Shown piece after piece: positions 7,913 through 15,291 of a stretch of DNA of 42,927 bases. The position numbers were made by a program, and so were the translations under genes. Positions within the stretch are counted from its first letter, which is position 1, and every line of letters begins with the position of its first letter. The notes beneath the pieces are model-generated. The model worked only from the letters and a program-made list of their open reading frames with translations. It was not told where the DNA came from and searched no databases. The DNA is from Nitrospirota bacterium (GTDB lineage Bacteria; Nitrospirota; Nitrospiria; 2-01-FULL-66-17): NCBI GenBank assembly GCA_016201825.1, contig JACQCD010000144.1, positions 1 through 42,927 of the forward strand. Direction: 5' to 3'.

Positions 7913-8104
7913 GTGAGCGGGAAACCCGGCAACGCAAGACGCGAAACCCTGGCCGGTCTGTTCGCCATCTGGCTTGGGATGGCGGGAGTGTTTCCGCGTC
8001 TTGCGGGCATTTTGATCTTCGGCTGGCAAGCATACGTGTGGGTGAAATTCGGGACGTGGCTGCCCAAGCCGCTCCTTCTCCATGGAAGAAACGGTCATGG
8101 ATAA
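7913..8104 (+). CDS. Possible small membrane protein
   Basis: GTG at 7913, with GAGG three bases upstream, opens a 63-residue frame whose centre is strongly hydrophobic (LAGLFAIWLGMAGVFPRLAGILIFGWQAYVW), enough for one long or two short membrane spans, with a basic N-terminus. The frame stays open further upstream, but that part reads as non-coding. It overlaps the start of the AlgH-family gene by 23 bases, which would couple their translation. The family is unknown, and the hydrophobic composition is the main support. Confidence 0.4.
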   Translation: MSGKPGNARRETLAGLFAIWLGMAGVFPRLAGILIFGWQAYVWVKFGTWLPKPLLLHGRNGHG

Positions 8105-8792
8105 GTCGTTCGCACGGTGCCGGGAGTTCATGAGGAGACGGGAGAGACCGCCACGCGTGACGCGACGAACGGTCGGCCTCGCGGGCTTCTCTGCTGCGCT
8201 CGTGATTGCGGCTCTTGTGAGTATGGCTCGATCCGCGCCTGGAGTGGAATCCGCTTCGGGGGAAGCCCAACCGGATCTCGCGCGCGGGATGTTCCTGGTT
8301 GCCGCCCCCGATCTCCGGGACCCCAATTTCAACCGAACGGTCGTCCTCATCATCGATCACGGGTCGCGGGGGACGGCGGGGGTCGTCATCAACCGGCCGA
8401 CGAACGTGCCGCTCGCGCGGGCTGTGCCGGACGAGAAAGCGCTGGCCGGCCGATCCGAGGTGCTCTTCCTCGGCGGTCCCGTTCTTCAGCAGACGTTGGT
8501 GCTGTTGGTTCGGGCGGCCGTTGCGGTCCCGTCGTTCCGCCATGTGTTCGGCGACGTGTATGTGACGTCGGATCTTGATGGGCTGAGCCGCCTCCTGACC
8601 GATGGCGATGATCCCAAGATTGCCTTTCGCGCGTATGCCGGCTACGCGGGGTGGGCGCCGGGTCAGCTCGAAGCCGAGATCGAACTGGGCAGTTGGGGAC
8701 TCGTTCGGGCCGATCCAGCCACGATTTTCGACCAGGAGTCAGAAGGCGTCTGGGATGAGATGGTCAAGCGCGCGTCGGAACTCTTGATCTAA
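8082..8792 (+). CDS. AlgH/YqgE-family (DUF179) protein with N-terminal export signal
   Basis: A 236-residue protein whose residues ~67-236 are a clear AlgH/YqgE domain: RGMFLVAAPDLRDPNFNRTVVLI, GVVINRPT, LFLGGPV and AYAGYAGWAPGQLEAEI. The family is widespread and usually cytosolic at about 185 residues, with no settled biochemical activity. Unusually, it carries about 60 extra N-terminal residues: a basic stretch (RRRERPPRVTRRT), a hydrophobic segment (VGLAGFSAALVIAALVSMA) and then a small-residue linker. This would be a signal peptide or anchor. The start may be ATG 8082 or ATG 8097. A repeat element begins immediately after the stop codon. Confidence 0.88.
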   Translation: MEETVMDKSFARCREFMRRRERPPRVTRRTVGLAGFSAALVIAALVSMARSAPGVESASGEAQPDLARGMFLVAAPDLRDPNFNRTVVLIIDHGSRGTAGVVINRPTNVPLARAVPDEKALAGRSEVLFLGGPVLQQTLVLLVRAAVAVPSFRHVFGDVYVTSDLDGLSRLLTDGDDPKIAFRAYAGYAGWAPGQLEAEIELGSWGLVRADPATIFDQESEGVWDEMVKRASELLI

Positions 8793-8927
8793 GAGCCTGT
8801 CCATGAACCTGCACGCGCCGAGGGCGCGAATGCTCATCGGCCCGGAGGGACCCTGCAGGTGGCGCAGCAATGACCATCTGCTGCGTTGTCAGTCGGCCTT
8901 GCATCTGGCCATCCCTGAACAGGCTCC
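8793..8927. mobile_element. MITE-like inverted-repeat element, copy B
   Basis: The left end GAGCCTGTCCATGAAC and the reverse complement of the right end, GGAGCCTGTTCAGGGATG, are imperfect inverted repeats. Inside its right half are CCATCTGCTGCGTTG and GCCTTGCATCTGG, the two core blocks shared with copies A and C. The blocks lie close together here, so B looks internally shortened or rearranged. It starts at the base after the TAA of the AlgH-family gene and lies between that gene and the convergent FmdB-type gene, where it could end transcription in both directions. Confidence 0.7.
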
Positions 8928-8964
8928 ATATATGGAACGAATCTGGACGGAGGTTCGGAGGGGG

Positions 8965-9318
8965 TTAGGTCTTGTTGCCGTTGCCGTCGGATTTGGGCGG
9001 CGGCGCCGGCGTGCTCGCGCTCGAGTCGGTCTTCTTCTCGGTCTTCGTTTCGGAGGTGGCGGGCTGTGCCGTGGGGGTTGTGCTTGCCTCAGGCTTGGAT
9101 CCGCTGGTTGCTTTCTCGGTTTGATCCTTGCCCTTGTTCGAATAATCGGTGATATAAAAGCCGGACCCCTTAAACTGCAACGCGGGGGCGGCTAAGAGCT
9201 TTTTCATCGCTCCCTCGGCCTGACAGCGAGGACAGACCGTCAACGGGGGGTCGCTGCGCTTCTGGATGAGGTCGACTCGATGGTGGCATCGTTCACATTC
9301 GTATTCGTAGATCGGCAT
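8965..9318 (-). CDS. FmdB-family zinc-ribbon protein
   Basis: The N-terminal 40 residues are the FmdB/CxxC_CxxC_SSSS ribbon: MPIYEYECERCHHRVD with C8/C11 and VCPRCQ with C29/C32. Then comes the usual ALQFKGSGFYITDYSNK segment. The final ~60 residues are a low-complexity Ser/Thr/Lys/Pro tail, also common in the family. Members are called regulatory proteins, but the function is poorly known. It lies 19 bases after the aminotransferase gene on the same strand, the last gene of a probable rsmD-coaD-aminotransferase-fmdB operon. Confidence 0.9.
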   Translation of the reverse strand: MPIYEYECERCHHRVDLIQKRSDPPLTVCPRCQAEGAMKKLLAAPALQFKGSGFYITDYSNKGKDQTEKATSGSKPEASTTPTAQPATSETKTEKKTDSSASTPAPPPKSDGNGNKT

Positions 9319-9337
9319 AGTTCCTTCCTTATGACAC

Positions 9338-10531
9338 CTATTTCAGTTTGGCCAACGCCGCTTCCATCCGATCCAAGCCCTTACGGATTTTATCAAGCGA
9401 GGTGGCGTACGACAACCGGATGTGCCGATCATCGCCGAACGCCGCACCGGCGACCACCGCAATCCGAGCTTCCTCGAGCAGGTAGTTCGCCAACGATTGG
9501 GAGCCGGCGATGACGGTCCCGTTGTGCCGCCTGCCGTACAGCGATCCCACATTCGGAAAGGCATAAAACGCGCCCTGGGGTTGAAAGCACGACACGCCCG
9601 GCATGGCCGACAACCGGCGGACCATTTCATTGCGGCGGGACGCAAATTCGGCGACCATCCGTTCGATCGATGCGCGGGGACCGTTCAACGCGGCGACGGC
9701 TGCTTTTTGGGAGATCGACGCCGGATTGGACGTGCTTTGGCTCTGGATATTGGCGACGGCCGTCATGAGCGGGGCGGGCCCCGCCGCGTAGCCGATCCGC
9801 CACCCGGTCATCGCGTAGGACTTGGACACCCCGTCGACGACCACGGTGAGCGCCTTCATCTCGGGCGACAGCGAGGCGATGCTGATGTGGCGAAATCCAT
9901 CGTAGACGATCTGGCCGTAGATTTCGTCCGAGATCACGATCACTCGATGCCGCAATGCCACCTCGGCGATCGGCTCGAGTTGTCCCCGGGTGTATCCGGC
10001 TCCGGTCGGGTTGGAGGGCGAGTTTAAGATCAGGGCCTTGGTGCGAGGCGTGATCGCCGACTCGAATTGCCGCGGATCGAGGATGAAGCCGTCCTCGACC
10101 CGCGTCGTAATGATGACCGGGCCGGCGTCGTTGAGGAGTACCTGATCGGGATACGAGACCCAGTAGGGGGCGGGGATCAGCACCTCGTCGCCGTGCTCGA
10201 ACAGCGCCTGGGCGAGGTTGTACAGCGTGTGCTTGGCTCCGCACGAGACCACGACCTCGTTGGGTTGGTAGCGCAGGCCCTGATCCGTCTCCAGGCGCCG
10301 GATGATCGCCTGCTTGAGCTCATCAGTGCCGGACGGCGGCGTGTACTTGGTGAATCCCGCCTTGATGGCCGCGATCGCGGCGTCCTTGATGGGATCGGGC
10401 GTATCGAAGTCGGGCTCGCCGACGCCGAAGTCGATGACGTCGATTCCCTGGGCCGCGAGCGCTTTGGCCCTCGCGGCCATCGCCATGGTCGGAGAGGGTT
10501 GGATCCGGCCGACGCGCTGGGCCAGCTTCAT
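9338..10531 (-). CDS. aspC: Pyridoxal-phosphate aminotransferase (aspartate aminotransferase type)
   Basis: A 397-residue class I/II aminotransferase, fold type I, subgroup I-beta. Landmarks: VGEPDFDTP near the N-terminus, NSPSNPTGAGY (cofactor and substrate contacts), SDEIYGQIVYDG, and the PLP lysine K237 in SKSYAMTGWRIGY. The C-terminal arginine lies in DDRHIRLSYA. It most resembles bacterial aspartate (or aspartate/prephenate) aminotransferases, exchanging amino groups between aspartate and 2-oxoglutarate in the cytoplasm; exact specificity cannot be read. Its ATG overlaps the coaD stop by four bases (ATGA), so the two are translationally coupled. Confidence 0.93.
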   Translation of the reverse strand: MKLAQRVGRIQPSPTMAMAARAKALAAQGIDVIDFGVGEPDFDTPDPIKDAAIAAIKAGFTKYTPPSGTDELKQAIIRRLETDQGLRYQPNEVVVSCGAKHTLYNLAQALFEHGDEVLIPAPYWVSYPDQVLLNDAGPVIITTRVEDGFILDPRQFESAITPRTKALILNSPSNPTGAGYTRGQLEPIAEVALRHRVIVISDEIYGQIVYDGFRHISIASLSPEMKALTVVVDGVSKSYAMTGWRIGYAAGPAPLMTAVANIQSQSTSNPASISQKAAVAALNGPRASIERMVAEFASRRNEMVRRLSAMPGVSCFQPQGAFYAFPNVGSLYGRRHNGTVIAGSQSLANYLLEEARIAVVAGAAFGDDRHIRLSYATSLDKIRKGLDRMEAALAKLK

Positions 10532-11031
10532 GGCGCGCTCCGATCCGCTCTCGTTGAAAATTTCGCGCGCAGGCGTCGGGCGACCAACGGCGGGACGAGG
10601 CCGTCGATGCTGCCGCCGTAACTCGCCACGGTCTTGATGATGGTCGACGTCAAGAAGGAATACTCCACGCTCGGCATGAGAAACAGGGTCTCCACGGTTT
10701 GATCGAGGTGGCGGTTCATCATCGCCATCTGCAATTCGTATTCGAAATCCGAGACCGCCCGCAACCCACGGATGATCCCATGGGCGCCTTTGCGCTTCAG
10801 ATAATCGACCAGCAGACCGTCGAATGCCTCGACCTGCACGGTGGTCAAGCCTGTGGTCGAGTCCGCGATCATCTCCAGCCGCTCCTTGATGTCGAAGAGC
10901 GGCGTCTTCAGGGGGTTAAGCGCCACCGCGACGATGACCGTGTCAAAAAACTTCAGGCTCCGGCTCACGATGTCGAGGTGACCGTTGGTGATGGGATCGA
11001 ACGTGCCTGGGCAAACCCCGATCCGGTTCAC
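10528..11031 (-). CDS. coaD: Phosphopantetheine adenylyltransferase
   Basis: CoaD joins 4'-phosphopantetheine and ATP to make dephospho-CoA, the penultimate step of CoA synthesis. The protein has 167 residues, close to the usual ~160. The nucleotidyltransferase signature CPGTFDPITNGHLDIVSRS has T10 and the TxGH histidine H18; the late YSFLTSTIIKTVASYGG matches the conserved ISSTxVR-like region. Start and stop both overlap the neighbours by four bases (rsmD upstream, aminotransferase downstream). The rsmD-coaD order is a very common bacterial arrangement. Confidence 0.97.
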   Translation of the reverse strand: MNRIGVCPGTFDPITNGHLDIVSRSLKFFDTVIVAVALNPLKTPLFDIKERLEMIADSTTGLTTVQVEAFDGLLVDYLKRKGAHGIIRGLRAVSDFEYELQMAMMNRHLDQTVETLFLMPSVEYSFLTSTIIKTVASYGGSIDGLVPPLVARRLRAKFSTRADRSAP

Positions 11032-11597
11032 GACGGCTCCGATTTGGTGTAGACCGCCAATACCGTGTCACCATACCGGTAGCTTCTGACGTGGGTCATG
11101 GGCGCGACCGGCGGCGGGGGCGGCGTGTCCTCGGCGTGTTCGATCACCAGCCAGCCGCCTGGCGCGAGGCCGAGGCCCGCGAGAAAGCTCCGCAGCAGGC
11201 GGAGGATCTCGGGTCGATGATACGGCGGGTCCGCGAAGACCACGTCGTAGGTGAGCCCGGAATTCCGCTTGAGATGGCCCAGCAGGCCGGCCACGCCTCC
11301 CTTCGTCCACACGGTGGTGTCGTGTTCGGACAATCCGCATGCCGCAAGGTTGGCGGTTAAGGCCGCGCGTGCCTGGGGATTGTCTTCGACGAAGAGGACG
11401 TGGTCCGCGCCACGGCTGACGGCCTCGATTCCCACGCTCCCGGTCCCCGCGAACAAGTCGATCATCGTGGCCCCCGCAATGCGCGGTCCGAGAATGTTGA
11501 ACAGCGCCCCCTTGACCTTGTCCGACGTCGGCCGAACATCGTACCCCTTGGGCGCCCTCAGATGGCGCCCCTTCATGCGTCCCGCAATGACTCTCAT
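11028..11597 (-). CDS. rsmD: 16S rRNA (guanine966-N2)-methyltransferase
   Basis: RsmD methylates G966 of 16S rRNA using S-adenosylmethionine. The 189-residue protein opens MRVIAGRMKGRHLRAPKG, typical of the family, with RPTSDKVKGALFNIL next. The SAM motif is MIDLFAGTGSVGIEAVSRGA (about 45-64), and the catalytic N-methyltransferase motif is DPPY in VVFADPPYHRPEI. The ATG at 11597 has AAGGTG just upstream. It is followed by coaD with a four-base overlap. A 10-bp palindrome ATCACGTGAT (11615-11624) lies in the short gap to the beta-propeller gene. Confidence 0.96.
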   Translation of the reverse strand: MRVIAGRMKGRHLRAPKGYDVRPTSDKVKGALFNILGPRIAGATMIDLFAGTGSVGIEAVSRGADHVLFVEDNPQARAALTANLAACGLSEHDTTVWTKGGVAGLLGHLKRNSGLTYDVVFADPPYHRPEILRLLRSFLAGLGLAPGGWLVIEHAEDTPPPPPVAPMTHVRSYRYGDTVLAVYTKSEPS

Positions 11598-11635
11598 TGA
11601 AAGTCAATCACCTTATCACGTGATCAAAACCAGCG

Positions 11636-12847
11636 TCAACGGTCGATCTCCAGCTTGCTCAGGCCCTTCCAGGTACCGAACCACCGCGTGCCGTGCTCGT
11701 CGAACGCCAGCGAAAAGACATTGTTATCCAAGAGCCCGTCGCGGGTTGTGTACGTGCGCCACCGTCGACCGTCGTACCAGCTCGCGCCGCCGTCGGTGCC
11801 GGCCCACAATAGCCCCTCGCGATCGACTCCTAACGCGTGGACGTAATTTCCTCCCAGGCCTTCCGACGTGGTATACGTGGTCCAGCGCGTGCCGTCGAAC
11901 CGACTCAACCCCGCGCCCCACGTTCCGAACCATTTGTGTCCGTCCCGGTCGATGGCGATCGCGAGGACGTAATTGGGGTTGGCCTGGGCCACGGCCTTAT
12001 CATAACTCGTGTGATGAGGGCTGGGCGGCTCGACCGGTTGGCGCGCCGGAAGATGGGAGGGATCGGCCCCCAATCCGTCGCGATGGGTGTAGCTCGTCCA
12101 GCGTGTGCCGTCGAATCGGTTGACCCCTCCCTCGGTGCCGAGCCAGAGCGAACCGTCCCCGTCGACCGCAATGGCGTAGACCCACTTATCGACCAAGCCG
12201 TCGTCCACGGTGAACGTCGAGAACCCGGCGCCGTCGAATCGGCTGAGGCCTTTCCAAGTCGCGACCCACATCGTCCGATCACGGTCGAAGGCGACGTCGT
12301 ATACCCACAGATCGCCCAGGCCGCGGCCCGGCGGATAGCGGGTCCAGTCGTTGCCGTACGACGCGACGCGGCCGGATCCATACGGCGTGTACGTGAGCCA
12401 GCGGTCGCCGTCGAGCAGCGACAGCCCGCCGCCGTAGGTGCCGATCCAGGGCCGGCCTTGGGGGTCGATCCGAATCGCGTAGACGCCGTTGCTGAGTAAT
12501 CCCCCGTGGGTCCGCTGAGCGGTATAGACTTCGTGGGTATCGTGCGTGGTCGAATCGTACCGAATCACGCCGCTCGGGAGCCCCAGCCACAGATAGCGAC
12601 CGTCCAGCGCGATCGATTTGACGTTCGCCCCGGTTTCGAAGCTGGTCCATCGGGCCGAGGGGTTCGCGCCGGGAGCCGGCGTGCAGGCCGCCCCCCAGAC
12701 CGCGAGCAACAGGAGCGCGGCGCGACCGAGGAGAAGACCTGTCGTCGAAGCTGCGTCCGTGGCGCAGTGCGGGTTGCTGCGCGAGCTGCGAGGAACGAGC
12801 GATTTTGAGTTTGCGCCGTCGGCGCAATTCAGCTTTTTCGTTGACAA
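11636..12847 (-). CDS. Exported beta-propeller protein with two-component-sensor-type repeats
   Basis: A 403-residue protein made almost wholly of Reg_prop-type repeats, about eight copies of a D-x-x-G-x-x-W-x-G-T-x-x-G-L-x-x-x-D-G-x-x-W pattern (for example GHKWFGTWGAGLSRFDGTRW). These form a beta-propeller that in other proteins is the periplasmic sensor of hybrid histidine kinases. Here there is no kinase, membrane or response domain. A hydrophobic N-terminal run (ALLLLAVWGAAC) ends in a cysteine that may be lipidated, so it is probably a periplasmic or membrane-anchored lipoprotein. The start at TTG 12847 is uncertain. It overlaps the -35 of the divergent tRNA promoter. The rsmD gene follows 38 bases downstream on the same strand. 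Confidence 0.8.
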   Translation of the reverse strand: MSTKKLNCADGANSKSLVPRSSRSNPHCATDAASTTGLLLGRAALLLLAVWGAACTPAPGANPSARWTSFETGANVKSIALDGRYLWLGLPSGVIRYDSTTHDTHEVYTAQRTHGGLLSNGVYAIRIDPQGRPWIGTYGGGLSLLDGDRWLTYTPYGSGRVASYGNDWTRYPPGRGLGDLWVYDVAFDRDRTMWVATWKGLSRFDGAGFSTFTVDDGLVDKWVYAIAVDGDGSLWLGTEGGVNRFDGTRWTSYTHRDGLGADPSHLPARQPVEPPSPHHTSYDKAVAQANPNYVLAIAIDRDGHKWFGTWGAGLSRFDGTRWTTYTTSEGLGGNYVHALGVDREGLLWAGTDGGASWYDGRRWRTYTTRDGLLDNNVFSLAFDEHGTRWFGTWKGLSKLEIDR

Positions 12848-12870
12848 TGCTTGATCCAGGTTGCTATATT
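12841..12870 (+). promoter_or_regulatory. Strong promoter for tRNA-tol cluster
   Basis: Consensus TTGACA (12841-12846), 18-base spacer, TATATT (12865-12870, five of six). The start is predicted near 12877, about 143 bases before tRNA-Val. The -35 overlaps the likely TTG start codon of the divergent beta-propeller gene. Confidence 0.8.
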
Positions 12871-12924
12871 CTACGCAGTTTTTTCACGCGTCGCAATGCA
12901 TGGCCTCGTGCCGTACGAAGTTGT

Positions 12925-12950
12925 CGAGTACCACGCGGGCGCGGTACTCG
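12925..12950 (+). promoter_or_regulatory. Leader hairpin upstream of tRNA-Val
   Basis: CGAGTACC (12925-12932) and GGTACTCG (12943-12950) form a perfect 8-bp stem with a 10-base GC-rich loop, in the transcribed leader between the promoter and tRNA-Val. No T-tract follows. It may act in processing or stability; no known riboswitch is recognised. Confidence 0.5.
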
Positions 12951-13019
12951 GCGCCGAGATAGCGTGGCAGGTGCGACGTCCGCAGTGCCTAACGAGCCGC
13001 CACGGATGTCGTCCCCATC

Positions 13020-13092
13020 AGGCGGATAGCTCAGATGGCAGAGCGCTGCCCTTACAAGGCAGAGGCCAGGCGTTCGATCCGCCTTCCGCCTA
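13020..13092 (+). tRNA. tRNA-Val (anticodon UAC)
   Basis: A full cloverleaf can be drawn: acceptor AGGCGGA/TCCGCCT (7 bp), D-arm GCTC/GAGC, anticodon stem CTGCC/GGCAG with loop CTTACAA (anticodon TAC), T-stem AGGCG/CGCCT with loop TTCGATC, and discriminator A. The 3' CCA is not encoded (TAATTT follows), so it must be added after transcription, unlike the neighbouring tRNA-Asp. Confidence 0.95.
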
Positions 13093-13187
13093 ATTTCGCG
13101 CTCGCTGAGTGCGGAGCCGGTTGGCCGTATTGGGAATGTAGATTGTCCATGAGTTGCACGCGATCGGTATGGTTTTGGAATGATAGC

Positions 13188-13264
13188 GGGGCCGTAGTTC
13201 AGCTGGTTAGAACGCCGGCCTGTCACGCCGGAGGTCACGGGTTCGAGCCCCGCCGGCCCCGCCA
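13188..13264 (+). tRNA. tRNA-Asp (anticodon GUC)
   Basis: Cloverleaf: acceptor GGGGCCG/CGGCCCC, D-arm with GTTC...GAAC and AGCTGGTTA in the loop, anticodon stem CCGGC/GCCGG with loop CTGTCAC (anticodon GTC), T-arm CGGGTTCGAGCCCCG, discriminator G, and an encoded CCA (13262-13264). It lies 95 bases after tRNA-Val and 39 bases before tolQ on the same strand, with no terminator visible in between. Confidence 0.97.
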
Positions 13265-13303
13265 TTCCGAGCTTGCTGGGCGTAACGCAGGGGCGATACC
13301 CGC

Positions 13304-14014
13304 GTGACGGGACGGACCGATTTCTTCGATCTGATCGGAACGGCGAGTCCGATTAGCCAAGCCGTCCTGTTTCTCCTCCTGCTCTTGTCCATTTTCTCCT
13401 GGGCCGTCATTCTGTACAAGCTGAAGCTCTTCAGAACGATTCGTTCGCAGGACCGGCGTTTTCTGGGAGTCTATGAGGCCATCGATGATCCGAAAGAGAT
13501 CCGGCGGCGGGCGGCGACGATCGGGAAGAGCCCGTTCGCCGAGCTCTTTGTGGAAGCGTATCGAACGACGTTGTCCGACGATGGGCTGATGGACGAATCA
13601 GGGCGGCGAGGTGCGAAAGGGACTCGTCGACTGGAGCGTGGACTGCGCCAAGTCTCCGAGCGGCAACTGTTGTTTGAAGAGGAATATGTTGCGGCGCTGG
13701 CCACGGTGGGGAACGTGTCCCCCTTCGTGGGATTATTCGGGACGGTGCTCGGCATCATCCAAGCCTTTCAGGAAATCGGCCACCAGGGCACCGCGAGCAT
13801 CGCCGCGGTCGCGCCGGGAGTGGCCGAAGCGCTCGTCGCGACCGCGGCGGGGCTCTTCACCGCCATCCCGGCGGTCGTCGCCTACAATTACTTCCTCAAC
13901 CAACTGCGCCGGCACGCCACACAGATCGAGGTCTTTCGCCAGGACCTCATCGGGTTCTTCGAGGGGCGCCATGAGGTCGAGCCGGCGGTCGTGGCCAAGA
14001 ATCTGAGGTCCTGA
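13304..14014 (+). CDS. tolQ: TolQ-type proton channel subunit
   Basis: A 236-residue MotA/TolQ/ExbB protein of the inner membrane. It has a first span near residues 18-40 (AVLFLLLLLSIFSWAVILYKL), a cytoplasmic region, then two spans. These carry the conserved VGNVSPFVGLFGTVLGIIQAFQEI and VAEALVATAAGLFTAIPAVVAYNYF. With TolR it harvests the proton gradient to power the Tol system during envelope constriction. The GTG start at 13304 follows the tRNA-Asp gene. tolR starts 3 bases after its stop. Confidence 0.95.
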   Translation: MTGRTDFFDLIGTASPISQAVLFLLLLLSIFSWAVILYKLKLFRTIRSQDRRFLGVYEAIDDPKEIRRRAATIGKSPFAELFVEAYRTTLSDDGLMDESGRRGAKGTRRLERGLRQVSERQLLFEEEYVAALATVGNVSPFVGLFGTVLGIIQAFQEIGHQGTASIAAVAPGVAEALVATAAGLFTAIPAVVAYNYFLNQLRRHATQIEVFRQDLIGFFEGRHEVEPAVVAKNLRS

Positions 14015-14017
14015 TCC

Positions 14018-14440
14018 ATGCCGGCGGATCGACGGCGCGGCGACCCCGGCCGGTTCTTGGCCGAAATCAACGTCGTTCCCTTGGTGGATGTGGTCCTGGT
14101 GCTGCTGATCATCTTCATGATTACGGCGCCGCTGATGTATCGAGGGATCGACATCGACCTCCCTCGTTCGTCGGTGAATACGATCAAGCCGGAAGAGCGG
14201 GTGGTGCTCACCGTCTCGCGCGACCGGGCGGTCTTCATCGACAAAGAACGGGTGCCGCGGATCGGGCTGGACGACGCCCTCGGCAAATTGGCGCGTTCCC
14301 GTCCCGACCTCACGGTGTACCTTCGTGCCGATCGGGATGTGCCGTACGGAACGGTGGTGGAGGTGATGGACGCCATCAAGCACGCGGGCATCGAACGGCT
14401 TGGGATGATCACCGAGCCGGCGTCCGGTTCGGAGCGGTGA
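14018..14440 (+). CDS. tolR: TolR/ExbD-type protein
   Basis: A 140-residue biopolymer transport protein with a single span at about 17-38 (INVVPLVDVVLVLLIIFMITAP). The membrane aspartate D24 corresponds to the essential proton-carrying D23 of E. coli TolR. The periplasmic domain has the usual DLPRSSVNT and VYLRADRDVPYGTVVEVMDAIKHAGIERLGMIT ending. It partners with TolQ. The ATG has GAGG about eight bases upstream. The gene follows tolQ by 3 bases. Confidence 0.95.
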   Translation: MPADRRRGDPGRFLAEINVVPLVDVVLVLLIIFMITAPLMYRGIDIDLPRSSVNTIKPEERVVLTVSRDRAVFIDKERVPRIGLDDALGKLARSRPDLTVYLRADRDVPYGTVVEVMDAIKHAGIERLGMITEPASGSER

Positions 14441-14474
14441 GAGCGGCTGGTGTCGTGGTACACTGACGGCATCC

Positions 14475-15287
14475 GTGATTCGCCATTCTATCGATAGGAT
14501 TGTATCGGGGCGCCGCGTGGCACCGACTGGTTCGAACGCACCACTGCGTCCCATGGTGCTCGCCTCGGCGGTGGCCCATGTGGTGATTGCCATCGGTCTC
14601 GTGTGGGCGCCGACCTGGATGCCCTCTCGGGTTCCGCTTCAAGCGTATCAGGTCCGATTGGTCAGCCTGCCGGTTGAACATCCGAGTCAGACTCACGAAC
14701 CGCCCGCGACGTCGGCGCCCCGGCCCGAGCCACCGCGCAAACCTCCGGTGAAGAAGACGCCGCCGGTTGTCAAACTCAAAGCGCCGAAGAAACCGGTCGA
14801 GGCCGTCGTTGCGCCCACGCCGATCAAAGGGCCCCAGCCAGCAGTGGTGGCGTCTTCTGAGCCGGTCGAGACGCCCGCGACGCAACCTCACAACGAACCG
14901 GCTCCGAAGCCGGCGCCCGATCAGGTGGCCAAAGCCGTCGAGCCGGTGGATCCGGGAATCACCCTCGTCACCCCGTTGATGGAAGCCGTCGCGTTGAAGT
15001 ATCCGTACTATATGAATGCGCTGGTGAGAAAGATGGACGCCAACTGGTCGCCCCCTGGATCCGGTTCGGGGGAGGGGCGCGAAGTGTTGGTGACGTTTAC
15101 GATTCTTCGGGACGGCAGCGTGCGCGACCCCGGAATCGGCCAAAGCTCGGGGAACGTATTCTATGATCAGGCGGCGCTTCGTTCGGTGCAGAGGTCAATC
15201 CCGTTTCCTCCTCTTCCTCCGGGATATCCCGAAGATAACCTGAAGGTACACTTCAGTTTTCTCCTGGACCCCAACCGGTCTCCGTAA
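14475..15287 (+). CDS. TolA/TonB-like periplasm-spanning protein
   Basis: A 270-residue protein with one N-terminal span (about 27-46, VLASAVAHVVIAIGLVW), an inner-membrane anchor including the conserved SxxxH-type pattern (SAVAH). A long Pro/Lys/Ala-rich periplasmic rod (~65-165) follows, then a C-terminal TonB/TolA fold (REVLVTFTILRDGSVRDPGI, FYDQAALRSVQRSIPFPPLP). Its place between tolR and tolB says TolA, while the Pro-rich linker is more TonB-like; TolA of other groups usually has a helical linker. It would pass energy from TolQR to outer-membrane partners. GTG start; an ATG at codon 27 is possible. Confidence 0.87.
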   Translation: MIRHSIDRIVSGRRVAPTGSNAPLRPMVLASAVAHVVIAIGLVWAPTWMPSRVPLQAYQVRLVSLPVEHPSQTHEPPATSAPRPEPPRKPPVKKTPPVVKLKAPKKPVEAVVAPTPIKGPQPAVVASSEPVETPATQPHNEPAPKPAPDQVAKAVEPVDPGITLVTPLMEAVALKYPYYMNALVRKMDANWSPPGSGSGEGREVLVTFTILRDGSVRDPGIGQSSGNVFYDQAALRSVQRSIPFPPLPPGYPEDNLKVHFSFLLDPNRSP

Positions 15288-15291
15288 CGAC

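Noticed and set aside
11610-11639. Promoter for rsmD (TTGACG-18-TAAGGT)
   Set aside because: It would start transcription only about five bases before the ATG, leaving no room for the ribosome site. The preceding gene on the same strand could supply read-through.
13093-13187. A third tRNA or separate promoter between the two tRNAs
   Set aside because: No cloverleaf can be drawn, and TTGCAC has no acceptable -10 at the right distance.
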